Source: Variovorax paradoxus (GTDB lineage: Bacteria > Pseudomonadota > Gammaproteobacteria > Burkholderiales > Burkholderiaceae_C). Taken from it: DNA of 64,000 nucleotides. The stretch spans positions 1,722,001 to 1,786,000 of the forward strand of contig NZ_LR743507.1 of NCBI RefSeq assembly GCF_902712855.1, written 5' to 3'. Made by a program: the position numbers and the translations under genes. A model generated the notes under the pieces. It ran no database searches, had not been told where the DNA came from, and saw only the letters and a program-made list of their open reading frames with translations. The first letter of the stretch is position 1. Each line of letters begins with the position of its first letter. Positions 24,686-32,975 of the stretch are shown piece by piece.

Positions 24686-26728
24686 TCAGGGCAGGTCCTT
24701 GTTCGGTTCCGGCTCGGACGCGTCGCGCGGGCCGACGCGGCCCAGGCGCTCCTTGAGCGACTGCGGCCGGCCGCTGATGATGGCGGCGTAGTTGGTGGTG
24801 TTGGCCAGCACCTTCTTCACGTAGTCGCGCGTCTCGTTGAAGGGCACGTTCTCGGCCCAGATGGCGGCCTCAAGCACCGGGCCGTTGCGCCAGTTGCGCG
24901 GGCGGCCGGGGCCCGCGTTGTACGCGGCGGCGGCCAGCGCCATCGAGCCGTCGAAATCGTCGAGCGCCAGCTTCAGGTAGTTGGTGCCGATGGTGATGTT
25001 GGTCTCGCGGTCGTTGATCTGGCCGGGCGAGAAGTCGGTCAGGCCGATCTTGCGGGCGGTCCAGCGCGCGGTGGCGGGCATGACCTGCATCAGGCCAGAC
25101 GCGCCGACGCCCGAGCGCGCGTCCATGATGAAGCGGCTTTCCTGGCGGATCAGGCCATAGACGTAGGCCGGGTCGAGCCCGATGTCCTGGCTCTTGCGCA
25201 GCACGGTGTCGTGGAACGGCATCGGGAAGCGCTGCTCGACGTCGACCACGCCCTTGGTGCGCTCGCTGGTGTTGATGCAGCGGTCCCAGACCTCGCGCTG
25301 GCAGGCGAAGTCGGCCGCTGCGAGCAGCGCGCGGTCGTCCATGCCGCCCTTGTCGTGCAGGTTGGTGGCGTAGTTCCATTCGCGCGTGCCTTCGGGGCGC
25401 AGCCCGATGGCGATGGCGTACAGGCCGCGGGCCAGCGCCGGGTTGGCGCGCGCGGCGGCCTTTTCCTCGGGCGTGAGCGGCGCGGGCCGGGTGGCGGCCA
25501 CGGTGCGCTGCCCGAGTTCCTCGAGCGCGAGCATCTCGTAGAAGCCGCGCGAGCCGGCAATGCTCTGGTAGAGATCGCGCGCCTGGGCGCGGCGCTCTTC
25601 GCTGCGTTCGGTGGCGAGCGCGCGGGCCTTCCAGTACACCCATGTCGGGTCGAGCTGGGCGGTCTCGCTCATGGCGTTGATGGCGGGCGCCACCTCCTTC
25701 CACTGGCCGGCGCGCAGCGCGGCGCGCACGCGCCAGCCGAGCATGTCGTCGGACAGGTCGCTGTTCTTCGTGACATTGCCGAAGTAGGTGCCGGCCTGCG
25801 GCCACAGCTTGAGCGCGGCCGCGCGGCCGATGGTGCCCCAGAGCCAGTTGCGCTCTTCGGCGGACAGCATCGGGCCCCACTTGCTGTCGAGCTGCGCGGC
25901 CGCCTGCTCGGGGTCGGCGATGGCGACCTTGATGAGCGCGAGCACCACCAGCTCCTTGCGCGACTTGGCGGCCACGAAGGCACGGCCGGTCAGGAACTTG
26001 GCCGAGCTGGCGTTGAGTTCCTCGAACAGCGGCAGCGCATCGGGCGCGGCAATGGTGATGGCGCCGCGCGCGGCCTGCGGACGGTTGGCCTCGATGGCAA
26101 GGCGGGCCTTCTTCCAGGCGTCGTTCGGCGACAGCAGCCGGGCCGCCACCATGCGGTCTGCGGCGGTGAGGCAGCCGTCGTCGGCTTCCTTCTGGCTGAA
26201 CCAGTCGCGACGCACGTCGTCGGCCTGGGCCTGCGTGGCGGTGCCGGTGCGCAGCGTGTCGACCAGCACTGCGTAGCAGCGCACCTGCGCGTCGTCGCCC
26301 ATGCGGAAGCCCGCCACTGCGGCCGAGAAGTTGTCCCAGTCGCGGCGCTGGCCGGTGAGCAGCAGCCAGTCGTTGCGCAGGCGGTCTTCCTGGTAGGTGC
26401 CCGGGTAGCGTGCGAAGAAGTCCTGCACTTCGCTGGGCGCGGCCTCCTGCAGGCGCGCCTTGAGTTCCCAGTAGGCGGCCCAAGGTTCCAGGGCATGGCC
26501 GCGTGCCTGCGGCAGCAGGGCCGTGAGGCGGCCCTTGTCGCCGCGCTGGAACGCCTGCTTCATCTGGACCAGCACGTCGTCGTTGGTGTTGGTCTGGGCG
26601 GCGGCGGGCTGCTGCGAGAGCAGTGCCGCGAGAGCCATGACAGCGGAAAAAACCAGTGCGGGTGCCGCGCTGCGCCGAAGGGTGCGCTGCGATGCGCGCT
26701 GGGGTGCCAAAATGCTTGGGAACTGCAT
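24686..26728 (-). CDS. slt: Soluble lytic murein transglycosylase (Slt70-like)
   Basis: 680 residues with a signal peptide ending QQPAAAQ near residue 45. Residues 50-480 are the alpha-superhelical ring of Slt70 proteins, rich in paired helices. The catalytic SLT domain starts near 500: IRQESRFIMDARSGVGASGL holds the catalytic glutamate in QESRF, followed by MQVMPATARWTA, INDRETNITIGTNYLKL and the AAAYNAGPGRPRNW loop. It cuts peptidoglycan in the periplasm to 1,6-anhydro-muropeptides. The ATG at 26728 lies only nine bases from the divergent cyclo-ligase start, so its promoter must lie within that gene. Confidence 0.92.
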   Translation of the reverse strand: MQFPSILAPQRASQRTLRRSAAPALVFSAVMALAALLSQQPAAAQTNTNDDVLVQMKQAFQRGDKGRLTALLPQARGHALEPWAAYWELKARLQEAAPSEVQDFFARYPGTYQEDRLRNDWLLLTGQRRDWDNFSAAVAGFRMGDDAQVRCYAVLVDTLRTGTATQAQADDVRRDWFSQKEADDGCLTAADRMVAARLLSPNDAWKKARLAIEANRPQAARGAITIAAPDALPLFEELNASSAKFLTGRAFVAAKSRKELVVLALIKVAIADPEQAAAQLDSKWGPMLSAEERNWLWGTIGRAAALKLWPQAGTYFGNVTKNSDLSDDMLGWRVRAALRAGQWKEVAPAINAMSETAQLDPTWVYWKARALATERSEERRAQARDLYQSIAGSRGFYEMLALEELGQRTVAATRPAPLTPEEKAAARANPALARGLYAIAIGLRPEGTREWNYATNLHDKGGMDDRALLAAADFACQREVWDRCINTSERTKGVVDVEQRFPMPFHDTVLRKSQDIGLDPAYVYGLIRQESRFIMDARSGVGASGLMQVMPATARWTARKIGLTDFSPGQINDRETNITIGTNYLKLALDDFDGSMALAAAAYNAGPGRPRNWRNGPVLEAAIWAENVPFNETRDYVKKVLANTTNYAAIISGRPQSLKERLGRVGPRDASEPEPNKDLP

Positions 26729-26737
26729 CGGGGGATT

Positions 26738-27355
26738 ATGGACAAGTCAAAGGATGCCGACACCTCGGCGACGGCGAGTTTTCTGAAGGATCAGCTGCGC
26801 AAGGCATTGGTCGAACAACGCCTGGCCATGCCCGACCGGCTGACACGCGCCGACCTTTTGCAGCGCGTGATGCGCATCTGGCTGGTCGGCCGGCCCGACA
26901 CCGTGATCGGCGCCTACTGGCCGATCAAGGGCGAGTTCGATCCGTTGCCTGCATTGCACCGCTGGAAGGAAGACGGCGAACTCATGGAAGAGTCGCAGCG
27001 TCGCCGCATCGGACTGCCGGTGATCGACAAAGTTCACAAGACGCTGACCTTCCATGCCTGGTACCCGGGCTGCCAGATGGAAGAGGACGCCTACGGCATT
27101 CCCAAGCCCAAGGACACCGAGCTGATCGTGCCGACGCTGCTGTTCGTGCCCTGCGTGGGCTACAGCGCGGGCGGCTACCGGCTGGGCTACGGCGGCGGCT
27201 TCTACGACCGCACGCTGGCGGCGCTGGAGCCGCGGCCGTTCACGGTGGGACTGGGCTTCACCAACGGCTTGCTGGATGATTTCAAGCCCGAGGCGCACGA
27301 CCTGCCGCTCGACGCGATCCTCAACGACAACGGCGTGGTCTGGCCACAGGCTTGA
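26738..27355 (+). CDS. 5-formyltetrahydrofolate cyclo-ligase
   Basis: 205 residues. The ATP- and substrate-binding tail is diagnostic: VPCVGYSAGGYRLGYGGGFY near residue 145, followed by DRTLA. The start region DQLRKALVEQRLAMP and GAYWPIKGEFDPLPAL are also typical. The enzyme converts 5-formyl-THF to 5,10-methenyl-THF with ATP; the E. coli gene, ygfA, is sometimes linked to 6S RNA, but I see no 6S-like gene here. The insert TFHAWYPGCQMEEDAYGIPKP is normal for the group. ATG 26738 follows GGGGGATT. It is divergent from slt by nine bases. Confidence 0.88.
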   Translation: MDKSKDADTSATASFLKDQLRKALVEQRLAMPDRLTRADLLQRVMRIWLVGRPDTVIGAYWPIKGEFDPLPALHRWKEDGELMEESQRRRIGLPVIDKVHKTLTFHAWYPGCQMEEDAYGIPKPKDTELIVPTLLFVPCVGYSAGGYRLGYGGGFYDRTLAALEPRPFTVGLGFTNGLLDDFKPEAHDLPLDAILNDNGVVWPQA

Positions 27356-27369
27356 CTCGCCACAGGCTT

Positions 27370-27570
27370 GGCTCGCCCCCAGGCTTCGCGCACTTCGTGT
27401 CGCTTCAACTTCCCCCTACCGGGGGCAACACCTGCGGCCCGGCAAAGCCGGTTCCGCGGTGTTCCTGACTCGCCCCCGTCTTCGCGCACTTCGTGTCGCT
27501 TCGCCTGCCCCCTCGCTGGGGGCAACAACTGCGGCCGGGAGCCGGTTCCGCGGTGTTCCTGGAAAGGGCC
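27370..27570 (+). repeat. Two copies of the ~90-base intergenic repeat
   Basis: Copies begin near 27376 and 27471 (CGCCCCCGTCTTCGCGCACT). Both carry the CGTGTCGCTTC block, a pairing block (CCCCCTACCGGGGG in the first, CCCCTCGCTGGGGG in the second), a GCGGCC block and a closing GCCGGTTCCGCGGTGTTCCT. They fill the gap between the convergent cyclo-ligase and LysR genes. Confidence 0.9.
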
Positions 27571-27595
27571 GCCGGGCCCTTTGCGGCGTCGGACT

Positions 27596-28579
27596 TCAGT
27601 CGATGTCGTCGACCGTGTCCGGATCGGGCACTTCGCCGATGGTCTCGCGGGTGGTGGCGGCCTGCAGTTGCAGCCAGTCGCAGAAGGCCCTGATCTCCGG
27701 GCGCAACGCGCTGCGCGGCCCCGCGATGAGCCAGTAGGCCATCGGTGAATCCATGCGGTGCTGCGGCAGCACCTCGACCAGATCGCCGTTGGCCAGGCTC
27801 TCGGCAATCAGCGAACTGCGCGCCAGCGTCACACCCTGTCCGGTGAGGGCGGCCTGCACCATCTGATAGGCGTAGTTGAAATAGAGCCAGCGCTTCGGCT
27901 GCGCGCGCTCCAGCCCGTTCACCTCGAACCAGCGCCGCCACGTCAACCACTCGAGGTGCGTGCGGTGCGCGTCCCCGGCTTCGATCAGCGTGAAGCGGGT
28001 GATGTCGGCGGGCGTCCTGATGGGCGGGTTGCTCTTCAGCAGCCAGGGGCTGGCCACCGGCGTCAGCGTTTCGCCGAACAGGCGCAGGGCGCCTGCCGAC
28101 ATGGTCTCGCGCGGACCGTAGCGCAGCGCGATGTCCACGTCGGCCACTTCGAGGTCGACCGCCACGTCGCTGGCGTCGATGCGGATGTCGATCTCGGGGT
28201 TGTCGCGCTGGAACGCCTCCAGCCGCGGGATGAGCCACATCGACGCGAACGACGCAAAGGTGGTCAGCGACACGCTCTGGCGCCCCGCGCTCTGGCGGAT
28301 CTGCCGCACGGCCGTGTCGATGCGCGGCAGGGACTGCTGCACCGCCAGCAGCAGCAGCGCCCCGGCGCTGGTGAGTTCCACGGCCCGCGTGTGGCGCAGG
28401 AACAGCGACACGCCCACCTCTTCCTCCAGCGACTGGATCTGGCGGCTGACCGCCGACTGCGTCAGGGCCATCTCCTCGGCCGCGGCGCGGAAATTCAGGT
28501 GCCGCGCCACCGCCTCGAAGGCGCGCAGGTGGCCGGCCGAGATCGGGCGCGAGCGCAGATGGGTTTGCGAATGTTGCAT
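27596..28579 (-). CDS. LysR family regulator (GcvA-like)
   Basis: 327 residues. The winged helix-turn-helix is at residues 15-75: HLRAFEAVARHLNFRAAAEE, MALTQSAVSRQIQSLEEEVG, then LFLRHTRAVELTSAG. The effector domain SVSLTTFASFASMWLIPRL with RIDASDVAVDLEVADVDIAL and WLTWRRWFEVNG is of the GcvA/AmpR-like subgroup. The effector is unknown. It is divergent from the DUF2917 gene at 28751, and a perfect TGATGCG-CGCATCA dyad lies between them at 28619-28637, so control of itself and of that gene is likely. Confidence 0.88.
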   Translation of the reverse strand: MQHSQTHLRSRPISAGHLRAFEAVARHLNFRAAAEEMALTQSAVSRQIQSLEEEVGVSLFLRHTRAVELTSAGALLLLAVQQSLPRIDTAVRQIRQSAGRQSVSLTTFASFASMWLIPRLEAFQRDNPEIDIRIDASDVAVDLEVADVDIALRYGPRETMSAGALRLFGETLTPVASPWLLKSNPPIRTPADITRFTLIEAGDAHRTHLEWLTWRRWFEVNGLERAQPKRWLYFNYAYQMVQAALTGQGVTLARSSLIAESLANGDLVEVLPQHRMDSPMAYWLIAGPRSALRPEIRAFCDWLQLQAATTRETIGEVPDPDTVDDID

Positions 28580-28618
28580 GAGTATGACTTTGGGAGGTCG
28601 GGCGGCGATTTGCGCAAT

Positions 28619-28637
28619 TGATGCGAAACCCGCATCA
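28619..28637. promoter_or_regulatory. Perfect inverted repeat, probable LysR operator
   Basis: TGATGCGAAACCCGCATCA has seven-base arms around a five-base centre. It contains the T-N11-A spacing of LysR-type boxes. It lies 40 bases upstream of the LysR start and 114 upstream of the DUF2917 gene. Confidence 0.6.
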
Positions 28638-28750
28638 GTAGCCTACCTCGTTTTCATTGGACCACCGGTGCATGAGAAACGATCATTCATTCCCGAACTG
28701 CGCTATTGCCTCCTGTGAAGCGCTTCGGCAAAGCCCTAAGGAGTTTCATC

Positions 28751-29068
28751 ATGTCCACCGCCGTCTGCACCACCGAATCGCTCTCGCCCCTGTCCGCAAC
28801 CGTCCGCACCGCCGCAGTTCCGCCGGCCGTCCGCCGTGGCGCCTGGCAGATCGCTCCCGGCGAGGCGATGAGCCTGAAGGCGCGGTCGGCCAGCGTGTTG
28901 CGCGTGAAGCAGGGCCGGGTGTGGGTCACGCCCGACGCCACGCTCGCCAGCCCCAGCGAAGACCTGGTGCTCGCCCCCGGCGAATCGCTCCATGTGGCCG
29001 CGGGCCAGCGCATCGTGATGGAGGCGTGGGACGGCTACGGCGCGACCTACAGCTGGGACAACGCCTGA
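28751..29068 (+). CDS. DUF2917 domain protein
   Basis: 105 residues, cytosolic. After a 35-residue flexible start the domain runs RGAWQIAPGEAMSLKAR, VLRVKQGRVWVTPDATLASP, SEDLVLAPGESLHVAAGQRI and VMEAWDGYGATYSWD; the KQGRVWVT strand and DLVLAPGESL turn are the marks of DUF2917, a small cupin-like fold of unknown function. ATG 28751 has TAAGGAG eight bases upstream. A strong terminator follows at 29091-29120, so the gene is probably monocistronic and controlled by the divergent LysR protein. Confidence 0.75.
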   Translation: MSTAVCTTESLSPLSATVRTAAVPPAVRRGAWQIAPGEAMSLKARSASVLRVKQGRVWVTPDATLASPSEDLVLAPGESLHVAAGQRIVMEAWDGYGATYSWDNA

Positions 29069-29090
29069 TTGTTCTGCCTCCAGGAGCTGG

Positions 29091-29120
29091 AAAGGCGGCC
29101 ACGGCCGCCTTTTTCTTTTT
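29091..29120 (+). terminator. Rho-independent terminator
   Basis: GGCGGCC (29094-29100) and GGCCGCC (29103-29109) form a seven-pair GC stem with a two-base centre, extended by AAA before and TTT after, followed by a TTTTTCTTTTT tract. It ends the DUF2917 transcript and is the clearest intrinsic terminator in the window. Confidence 0.9.
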
Positions 29121-29149
29121 GAAGCTACTTTTCGCGTAACAGGTTGCCG

Positions 29150-29554
29150 TTACCCGTTGATGTCGAAGCTCGGCAGGAGCGCCAGGAAGTGCCGCAGCGC
29201 CGTCTCGCCTTCGAGCACGTGCACGCCGGCCATCAGGTCGGGCCCCTCGCTTTCGGCCAGCCCCATGCCGAAGCCGGTGTAGCGCCGCACCGCCAGGGGC
29301 GCCTGGTAGACCACGCGGATGTCGGTATGGCGCGGATCCTTCTCGATCTGCTGCATCAGCGCATCGACCGCCTCGCGCGGGCCCTCGAGGTGCTGGCAGA
29401 AGCGCTGGCCGTCGAACACCAGGAGTCCGGTGATGCCGCGTTCCACATTGCGGCCGCGGGCGCGGGTGGCGATCGAGCCGACCGTGTTCGGGGGCAGGTC
29501 CTGGGTGAGCGTGCTGCAGTAGAGGACTTCGTAGAGCGGGCGTTGTTCGGTCAT
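29150..29554 (-). CDS. BLUF-domain blue-light sensor protein
   Basis: 134 residues, essentially a lone BLUF domain binding FAD. The signalling tyrosine is in LYEVLYCS near residue 13, the flavin-contacting asparagine in ARGRNVERGITGLLVFDG near residue 35, and the key glutamine in QRFCQHLEGPREAVDALMQQ near residue 53. A C-terminal pair of helices follows, as in short BLUF proteins such as PixD, which act by protein contact rather than an attached enzyme. ATG 29554 places the domain at the start; ATG 29680 would add 42 basic residues. It is divergent from the Crp/Fnr gene, its most obvious partner. Confidence 0.85.
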   Translation of the reverse strand: MTEQRPLYEVLYCSTLTQDLPPNTVGSIATRARGRNVERGITGLLVFDGQRFCQHLEGPREAVDALMQQIEKDPRHTDIRVVYQAPLAVRRYTGFGMGLAESEGPDLMAGVHVLEGETALRHFLALLPSFDING

Positions 29555-29643
29555 GCGGCGCAGAAAAAAACGTGCGCAGTGTAGGTACCTCCCCCGCCGT
29601 CGCGAAATGTCAAAAGACACATTCCGTGCGCCTATAGTTACGC

Positions 29644-30414
29644 GTGAAATTCGAGGACTACCCTGCCGCGGCGCCTCCACCCCAGGGCGCCAATCCCTGC
29701 GACCAGTGCGCGTTGCGCCGGCTCGACGCGTTCCTGCCCTGCTCCGAGGAGGAGCTCAGGACGATCCAGTCGTTCCGCGTCGGCGCCCGCCGCGTCGAGG
29801 GCGGCGCCGCCATCGTCGAGGAGCACCGGCGCAGCCCGCAGCTCTTCACGCTCTATTCGGGCTGGGCCTTCCGCTTCAAGACGCTGAGCGACGGGCGGCG
29901 GCAGATCCTGAGCTTCCTGCTGCCCGGCGACTTCATCGGCCTGCAGGACGAATTCGCCGACGGCCAGACCCACGGCGTCGAGGCCATCACCGATGTCACG
30001 CTGTGCGCCTTCTCGCGCGACCGCCTCTGGGGCCTGTTCCACGCGCAGCCCAAGCTGGGATACGACATCACGTGGCTGGCCGCGCGCGAGGAGAAGCTGG
30101 TCGACGACAACCTCGTCTCAGCCGGCCGGCGCAATGCCGGCGAACGCGTGGCCATGCTGCTGATGCATCTCTACCGGCGTGCCGACCGCGTGGGCATGGT
30201 GCGCGACGGCTGGATCGAGTTTCCGTTCAACCAGCAACATATCGCCGATGCACTCGGGCTGTCGCTGGTACACACCAACAAGACGCTGCGGCGGCTGCAG
30301 CGCCTGGGGCTCTACAAGATCGACGACGGCTGGCTGCGCATCATGGAGCCGCATGCGCTCGAAACGCTGGGCGACTACTTCGAGCGCCCGATGCGGCCCA
30401 CGCCGCTGATCTGA
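29644..30414 (+). CDS. Crp/Fnr family regulator with a four-cysteine pattern
   Basis: 256 residues from a GTG start. A cyclic-nucleotide-like beta roll spans residues 35-125 (LYSGWAFRFKTLSDGRRQIL, FLLPGDFIGLQDEF) and a winged helix spans 160-235 (NQQHIADALGLSLVHTNKTL). Cysteines sit at 19, 22, 33 and 121. E. coli FNR binds its [4Fe-4S] cluster through 20, 23, 29 and 122, so three of four match in position and the third is displaced. An oxygen- or redox-sensing cluster is therefore possible but unproven. The recognition helix lacks FNR's ExxSR, so its DNA site should differ. No later start keeps the CDQC pair. Confidence 0.85.
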   Translation: MKFEDYPAAAPPPQGANPCDQCALRRLDAFLPCSEEELRTIQSFRVGARRVEGGAAIVEEHRRSPQLFTLYSGWAFRFKTLSDGRRQILSFLLPGDFIGLQDEFADGQTHGVEAITDVTLCAFSRDRLWGLFHAQPKLGYDITWLAAREEKLVDDNLVSAGRRNAGERVAMLLMHLYRRADRVGMVRDGWIEFPFNQQHIADALGLSLVHTNKTLRRLQRLGLYKIDDGWLRIMEPHALETLGDYFERPMRPTPLI

Positions 30415-30435
30415 GCCGCGCCGGATCGCCCCCGT

Positions 30436-31323
30436 TCAAGGCGTCGCCGCCAGTTCGCGCAGGTCGTTCTCGTAGGCCTGCAGCCGACGCACCGCCTGCG
30501 CGCGCTGGCTGGCGCTCGCGCCGTTGTGCAGCGCGGCCGTGTTGCGGCAGCCTTCCTGCAGCAGTGCCTGCTGCTGGTCGCGCCAGGGTCCCGGCGGCGG
30601 ATCGGCTATGCGCAGGATATAGCCATGCAGCGCCGCTTGCGCCTCGGCCGGCGCCGGCTTGCGCGCCACGAAGCCGCGCAGCAACGCCAGCGCTTCCTGT
30701 TGGCGCTTGCGGCGCTCGGCGTCGGCCAGCTTCGGGTCGAACACCGACTGCGCTACCTGCTGCTTCAGGAGATCGCGCTGCTCCGCGGTCAGCCGGCCGT
30801 AGAAGTCCTCGGTGCGGTCGAGGAACTGGTCGTAGCGCTTCTCCTGCACCTGTTCCGGCGTGCGGTCGAGCCAGTCCTTGCGGTACTCGGCGTTGTTCTT
30901 CGCGTACTTGCGTTCCAGCTGCAGCAGTTGCGAGCTGGCGAGACTGAGCGCCAGGTCGGTGCCGGCCGGTTCGGCATGCTCGGCCACCGCCAGCAGCCGC
31001 TCGCGGATCCGGTCGGCCATGGCGCAGACCTGCGCCGGCGTGATCTCGCCCGGCGCCAGCGCCTGCGCGTCCTGCAGCAGCGTCGCGAGGCGGGGCAGTT
31101 CGTTCTGGCGGTGCCAGGCCAGCAGCTGCGCGAGTTCGTCGCGCACCTTCGGGTTCTGCGTGCTGTCGAAATCCAGGTAGGCGTCGAGCCACCAGTAGCT
31201 CACGGTGGGCAGGTTGTTGTAGGCCAGCCTGATCGCGCTGCAAGCCCCCAGGGCAGCGGCCAGCAGCAGCACGCCGATAATCCGCGCCACGCTCGCGCAA
31301 CGAATTCGGGAAGAAAAACGCAT
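30436..31323 (-). CDS. DUF6279 family lipoprotein
   Basis: 295 residues. The lipobox AALGAC at residues 22-27 follows a helix RIIGVLLLAAALG, so it is a lipoprotein. The mature start SAIRLAYNNLPTVSYWWLDA and the remaining charged helical body (LAWHRQNELPRLATLL, FYGRLTAEQRDLLKQQ) match the DUF6279 pattern; these periplasmic proteins have no known function. Its ATG and that of glmU overlap on opposite strands in a shared CATG at 31321-31324. Confidence 0.8.
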   Translation of the reverse strand: MRFSSRIRCASVARIIGVLLLAAALGACSAIRLAYNNLPTVSYWWLDAYLDFDSTQNPKVRDELAQLLAWHRQNELPRLATLLQDAQALAPGEITPAQVCAMADRIRERLLAVAEHAEPAGTDLALSLASSQLLQLERKYAKNNAEYRKDWLDRTPEQVQEKRYDQFLDRTEDFYGRLTAEQRDLLKQQVAQSVFDPKLADAERRKRQQEALALLRGFVARKPAPAEAQAALHGYILRIADPPPGPWRDQQQALLQEGCRNTAALHNGASASQRAQAVRRLQAYENDLRELAATP

Positions 31324-32743
31324 GAATCAGACTCCGCAACAAGACAACCTGGGGCCGGTCGACGTCGTCATCATGGCGGCCGGCAAGGGCACGCGCATGA
31401 AAAGCAGGTTGCCCAAAGTGTTGCATCGATTGGGCGGCCGCGCATTGCTGGGCCACGTGGCCGGCACCGCCGCGCGCATCGGCGCGCGCAACGTCGTTGT
31501 CGTGACGGGCCATGGCGCGGCGGACGTCGAGGCCGCCATGGCCGGCGCAGTGCCGGGCACCGGTCTTCGCTTCGCGCGCCAGGAGCCGCAGCTCGGCACC
31601 GGCCACGCGGTGCAGCAGGCCGCGCCGCTGCTGGCCGACGACGGCACCGTGGTCGTGCTGTCGGGCGACGTGCCGCTGATCGGCGAAGACACGCTGCGCG
31701 CGCTCGTCGCGGCCAGCGCGGGCGAGCGGCTCGCGCTGCTGACCATCGAATTCGACGATCCGAGCGGCTACGGGCGTGTCATCCGCTCGAGTGCCGGTGG
31801 CGACGTCACCGCCGTGGTCGAGCACAAGGACGCCACCGAGGCGCAGCGCGGCGTGCGCGAGATCTACAGCGGCGTGATGGCCGTGCCGGCGCGCCTGCTC
31901 AAGGGCTGGCTCGCGCGACTCGACAACCGCAACACGCAGGGCGAGTACTACCTGACCGACGTGGTCAAGCTGGCGGCGGCCGACGGCGTGCCCGTGGTCG
32001 CGCACGTCACCACCGACGCGCTGCAGGTCGCCGGCATCAACAGCCCGGCCCAGCTCGCGGCGCTCGAGCGCGCCTGGCAGCTGCGCCAGGCGGATGCGCT
32101 GATGGCGCAGGGCGTGCGGCTGGCCGATCCGGCGCGCTTCGACCTGCGCGGCACGCTCGATTGCGGCGCCGACGTCGAGATCGACGTCAACTGCATCTTC
32201 GAAGGTGCGGTGTCGCTGGGCGAGGGCGTGCGCATCGGCGCGAACTGCGTCATTGCCAACGCGCGCATCGAGGCCGGCGCGGTGATCCATCCCTTCACGC
32301 ACATCGAGGGCGAGAAGGCCGGCGTGACGGTGGGCGCGGGCGCGCTCATCGGGCCGTTCGCGCGGCTGCGGCCCGGCGCGCAACTGGGCGCCGAGGTGCA
32401 CATCGGCAACTTCGTCGAGGTCAAGAACTCCACGCTGGCCGCGGGCGCCAAGGCCAATCACCTGGCCTACCTGGGCGACGCCACCGTCGGCGAGCGCGTG
32501 AACTACGGCGCCGGCAGCATCACCGCCAACTACGACGGCGCGAACAAGCATCGCACCGTGATCGGCGACGACGTGCACGTGGGCAGCAACTGCGTGCTGG
32601 TGGCTCCCATCACCATCGGTGCGGGCGGAACCATCGGCGGCGGCTCGACCGTCAACAAGTCGACCGAGCCGGGCGCGCTCACCGTCGCGCGCGGCAGGCA
32701 GGTGAGCTTTCCCAACTGGAAGCGTCCGCAAAAGAAAAAATAG
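31322..32743 (+). CDS. glmU: Bifunctional UDP-GlcNAc pyrophosphorylase / GlcN-1-P acetyltransferase GlmU
   Basis: 473 residues. The uridyltransferase domain opens VVIMAAGKGTRMKSRLPKVL with the LxxGxGTRMxSxxPK motif, then VVLSGDVPLI and YYLTDVV. From about residue 265 hexapeptide repeats build the left-handed beta helix (AVIHPFTHIEGEKAGVTVGA), with NFVEVKNSTLAAGAKANHLA and GERVNYGAGSITANYDG forming the acetyltransferase site. It makes UDP-GlcNAc for peptidoglycan and LPS in the cytosol. ATG 31322 is supported by the domain beginning at residue 14. glmS, the previous step, lies two genes on. Confidence 0.96.
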   Translation: MNQTPQQDNLGPVDVVIMAAGKGTRMKSRLPKVLHRLGGRALLGHVAGTAARIGARNVVVVTGHGAADVEAAMAGAVPGTGLRFARQEPQLGTGHAVQQAAPLLADDGTVVVLSGDVPLIGEDTLRALVAASAGERLALLTIEFDDPSGYGRVIRSSAGGDVTAVVEHKDATEAQRGVREIYSGVMAVPARLLKGWLARLDNRNTQGEYYLTDVVKLAAADGVPVVAHVTTDALQVAGINSPAQLAALERAWQLRQADALMAQGVRLADPARFDLRGTLDCGADVEIDVNCIFEGAVSLGEGVRIGANCVIANARIEAGAVIHPFTHIEGEKAGVTVGAGALIGPFARLRPGAQLGAEVHIGNFVEVKNSTLAAGAKANHLAYLGDATVGERVNYGAGSITANYDGANKHRTVIGDDVHVGSNCVLVAPITIGAGGTIGGGSTVNKSTEPGALTVARGRQVSFPNWKRPQKKK

Positions 32744-32756
32744 CGCGCTGCACGCA

Positions 32757-32950
32757 GCTCGCCCCCAGGCTGCGCGCACTTCGTGTCGCTTCGCCAACCC
32801 CCTACCGGGGGCAACACCTGCGGCCCGGCAAAGCCGGTTCCGCGGTGTTCTCGACTCGCCCCCGCCTTCGTGCACTTCGTGTCGCTTCGCCTGCCCCCGC
32901 CGGGGGCAACACCGGCGACCCGGCACAGCCGGTTCCGCGGTGTTTCGCGG
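32757..32950 (+). repeat. Two copies of the ~90-base intergenic repeat
   Basis: Copies start near 32760 and 32857. Each has the GCGCACTTCGTGTCGCTTCG-type block (GTGCACTT in the second), a CCCCCTACCGGGGG or CCCCCGCCGGGGG pairing block, GCCCGGCAAAGCCGGTTCCG or a close variant, and a final GCGGTGTT. They lie between the convergent glmU and Lrp genes. Confidence 0.9.
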
Positions 32951-32975
32951 CGGTTCGTGAAGGGGTGCGAAAGCT

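Noticed and set aside
29644..30414. Calling the Crp/Fnr protein a true FNR
   Set aside because: The third cysteine is displaced and the recognition helix lacks ExxSR, so only possible cluster binding is claimed.
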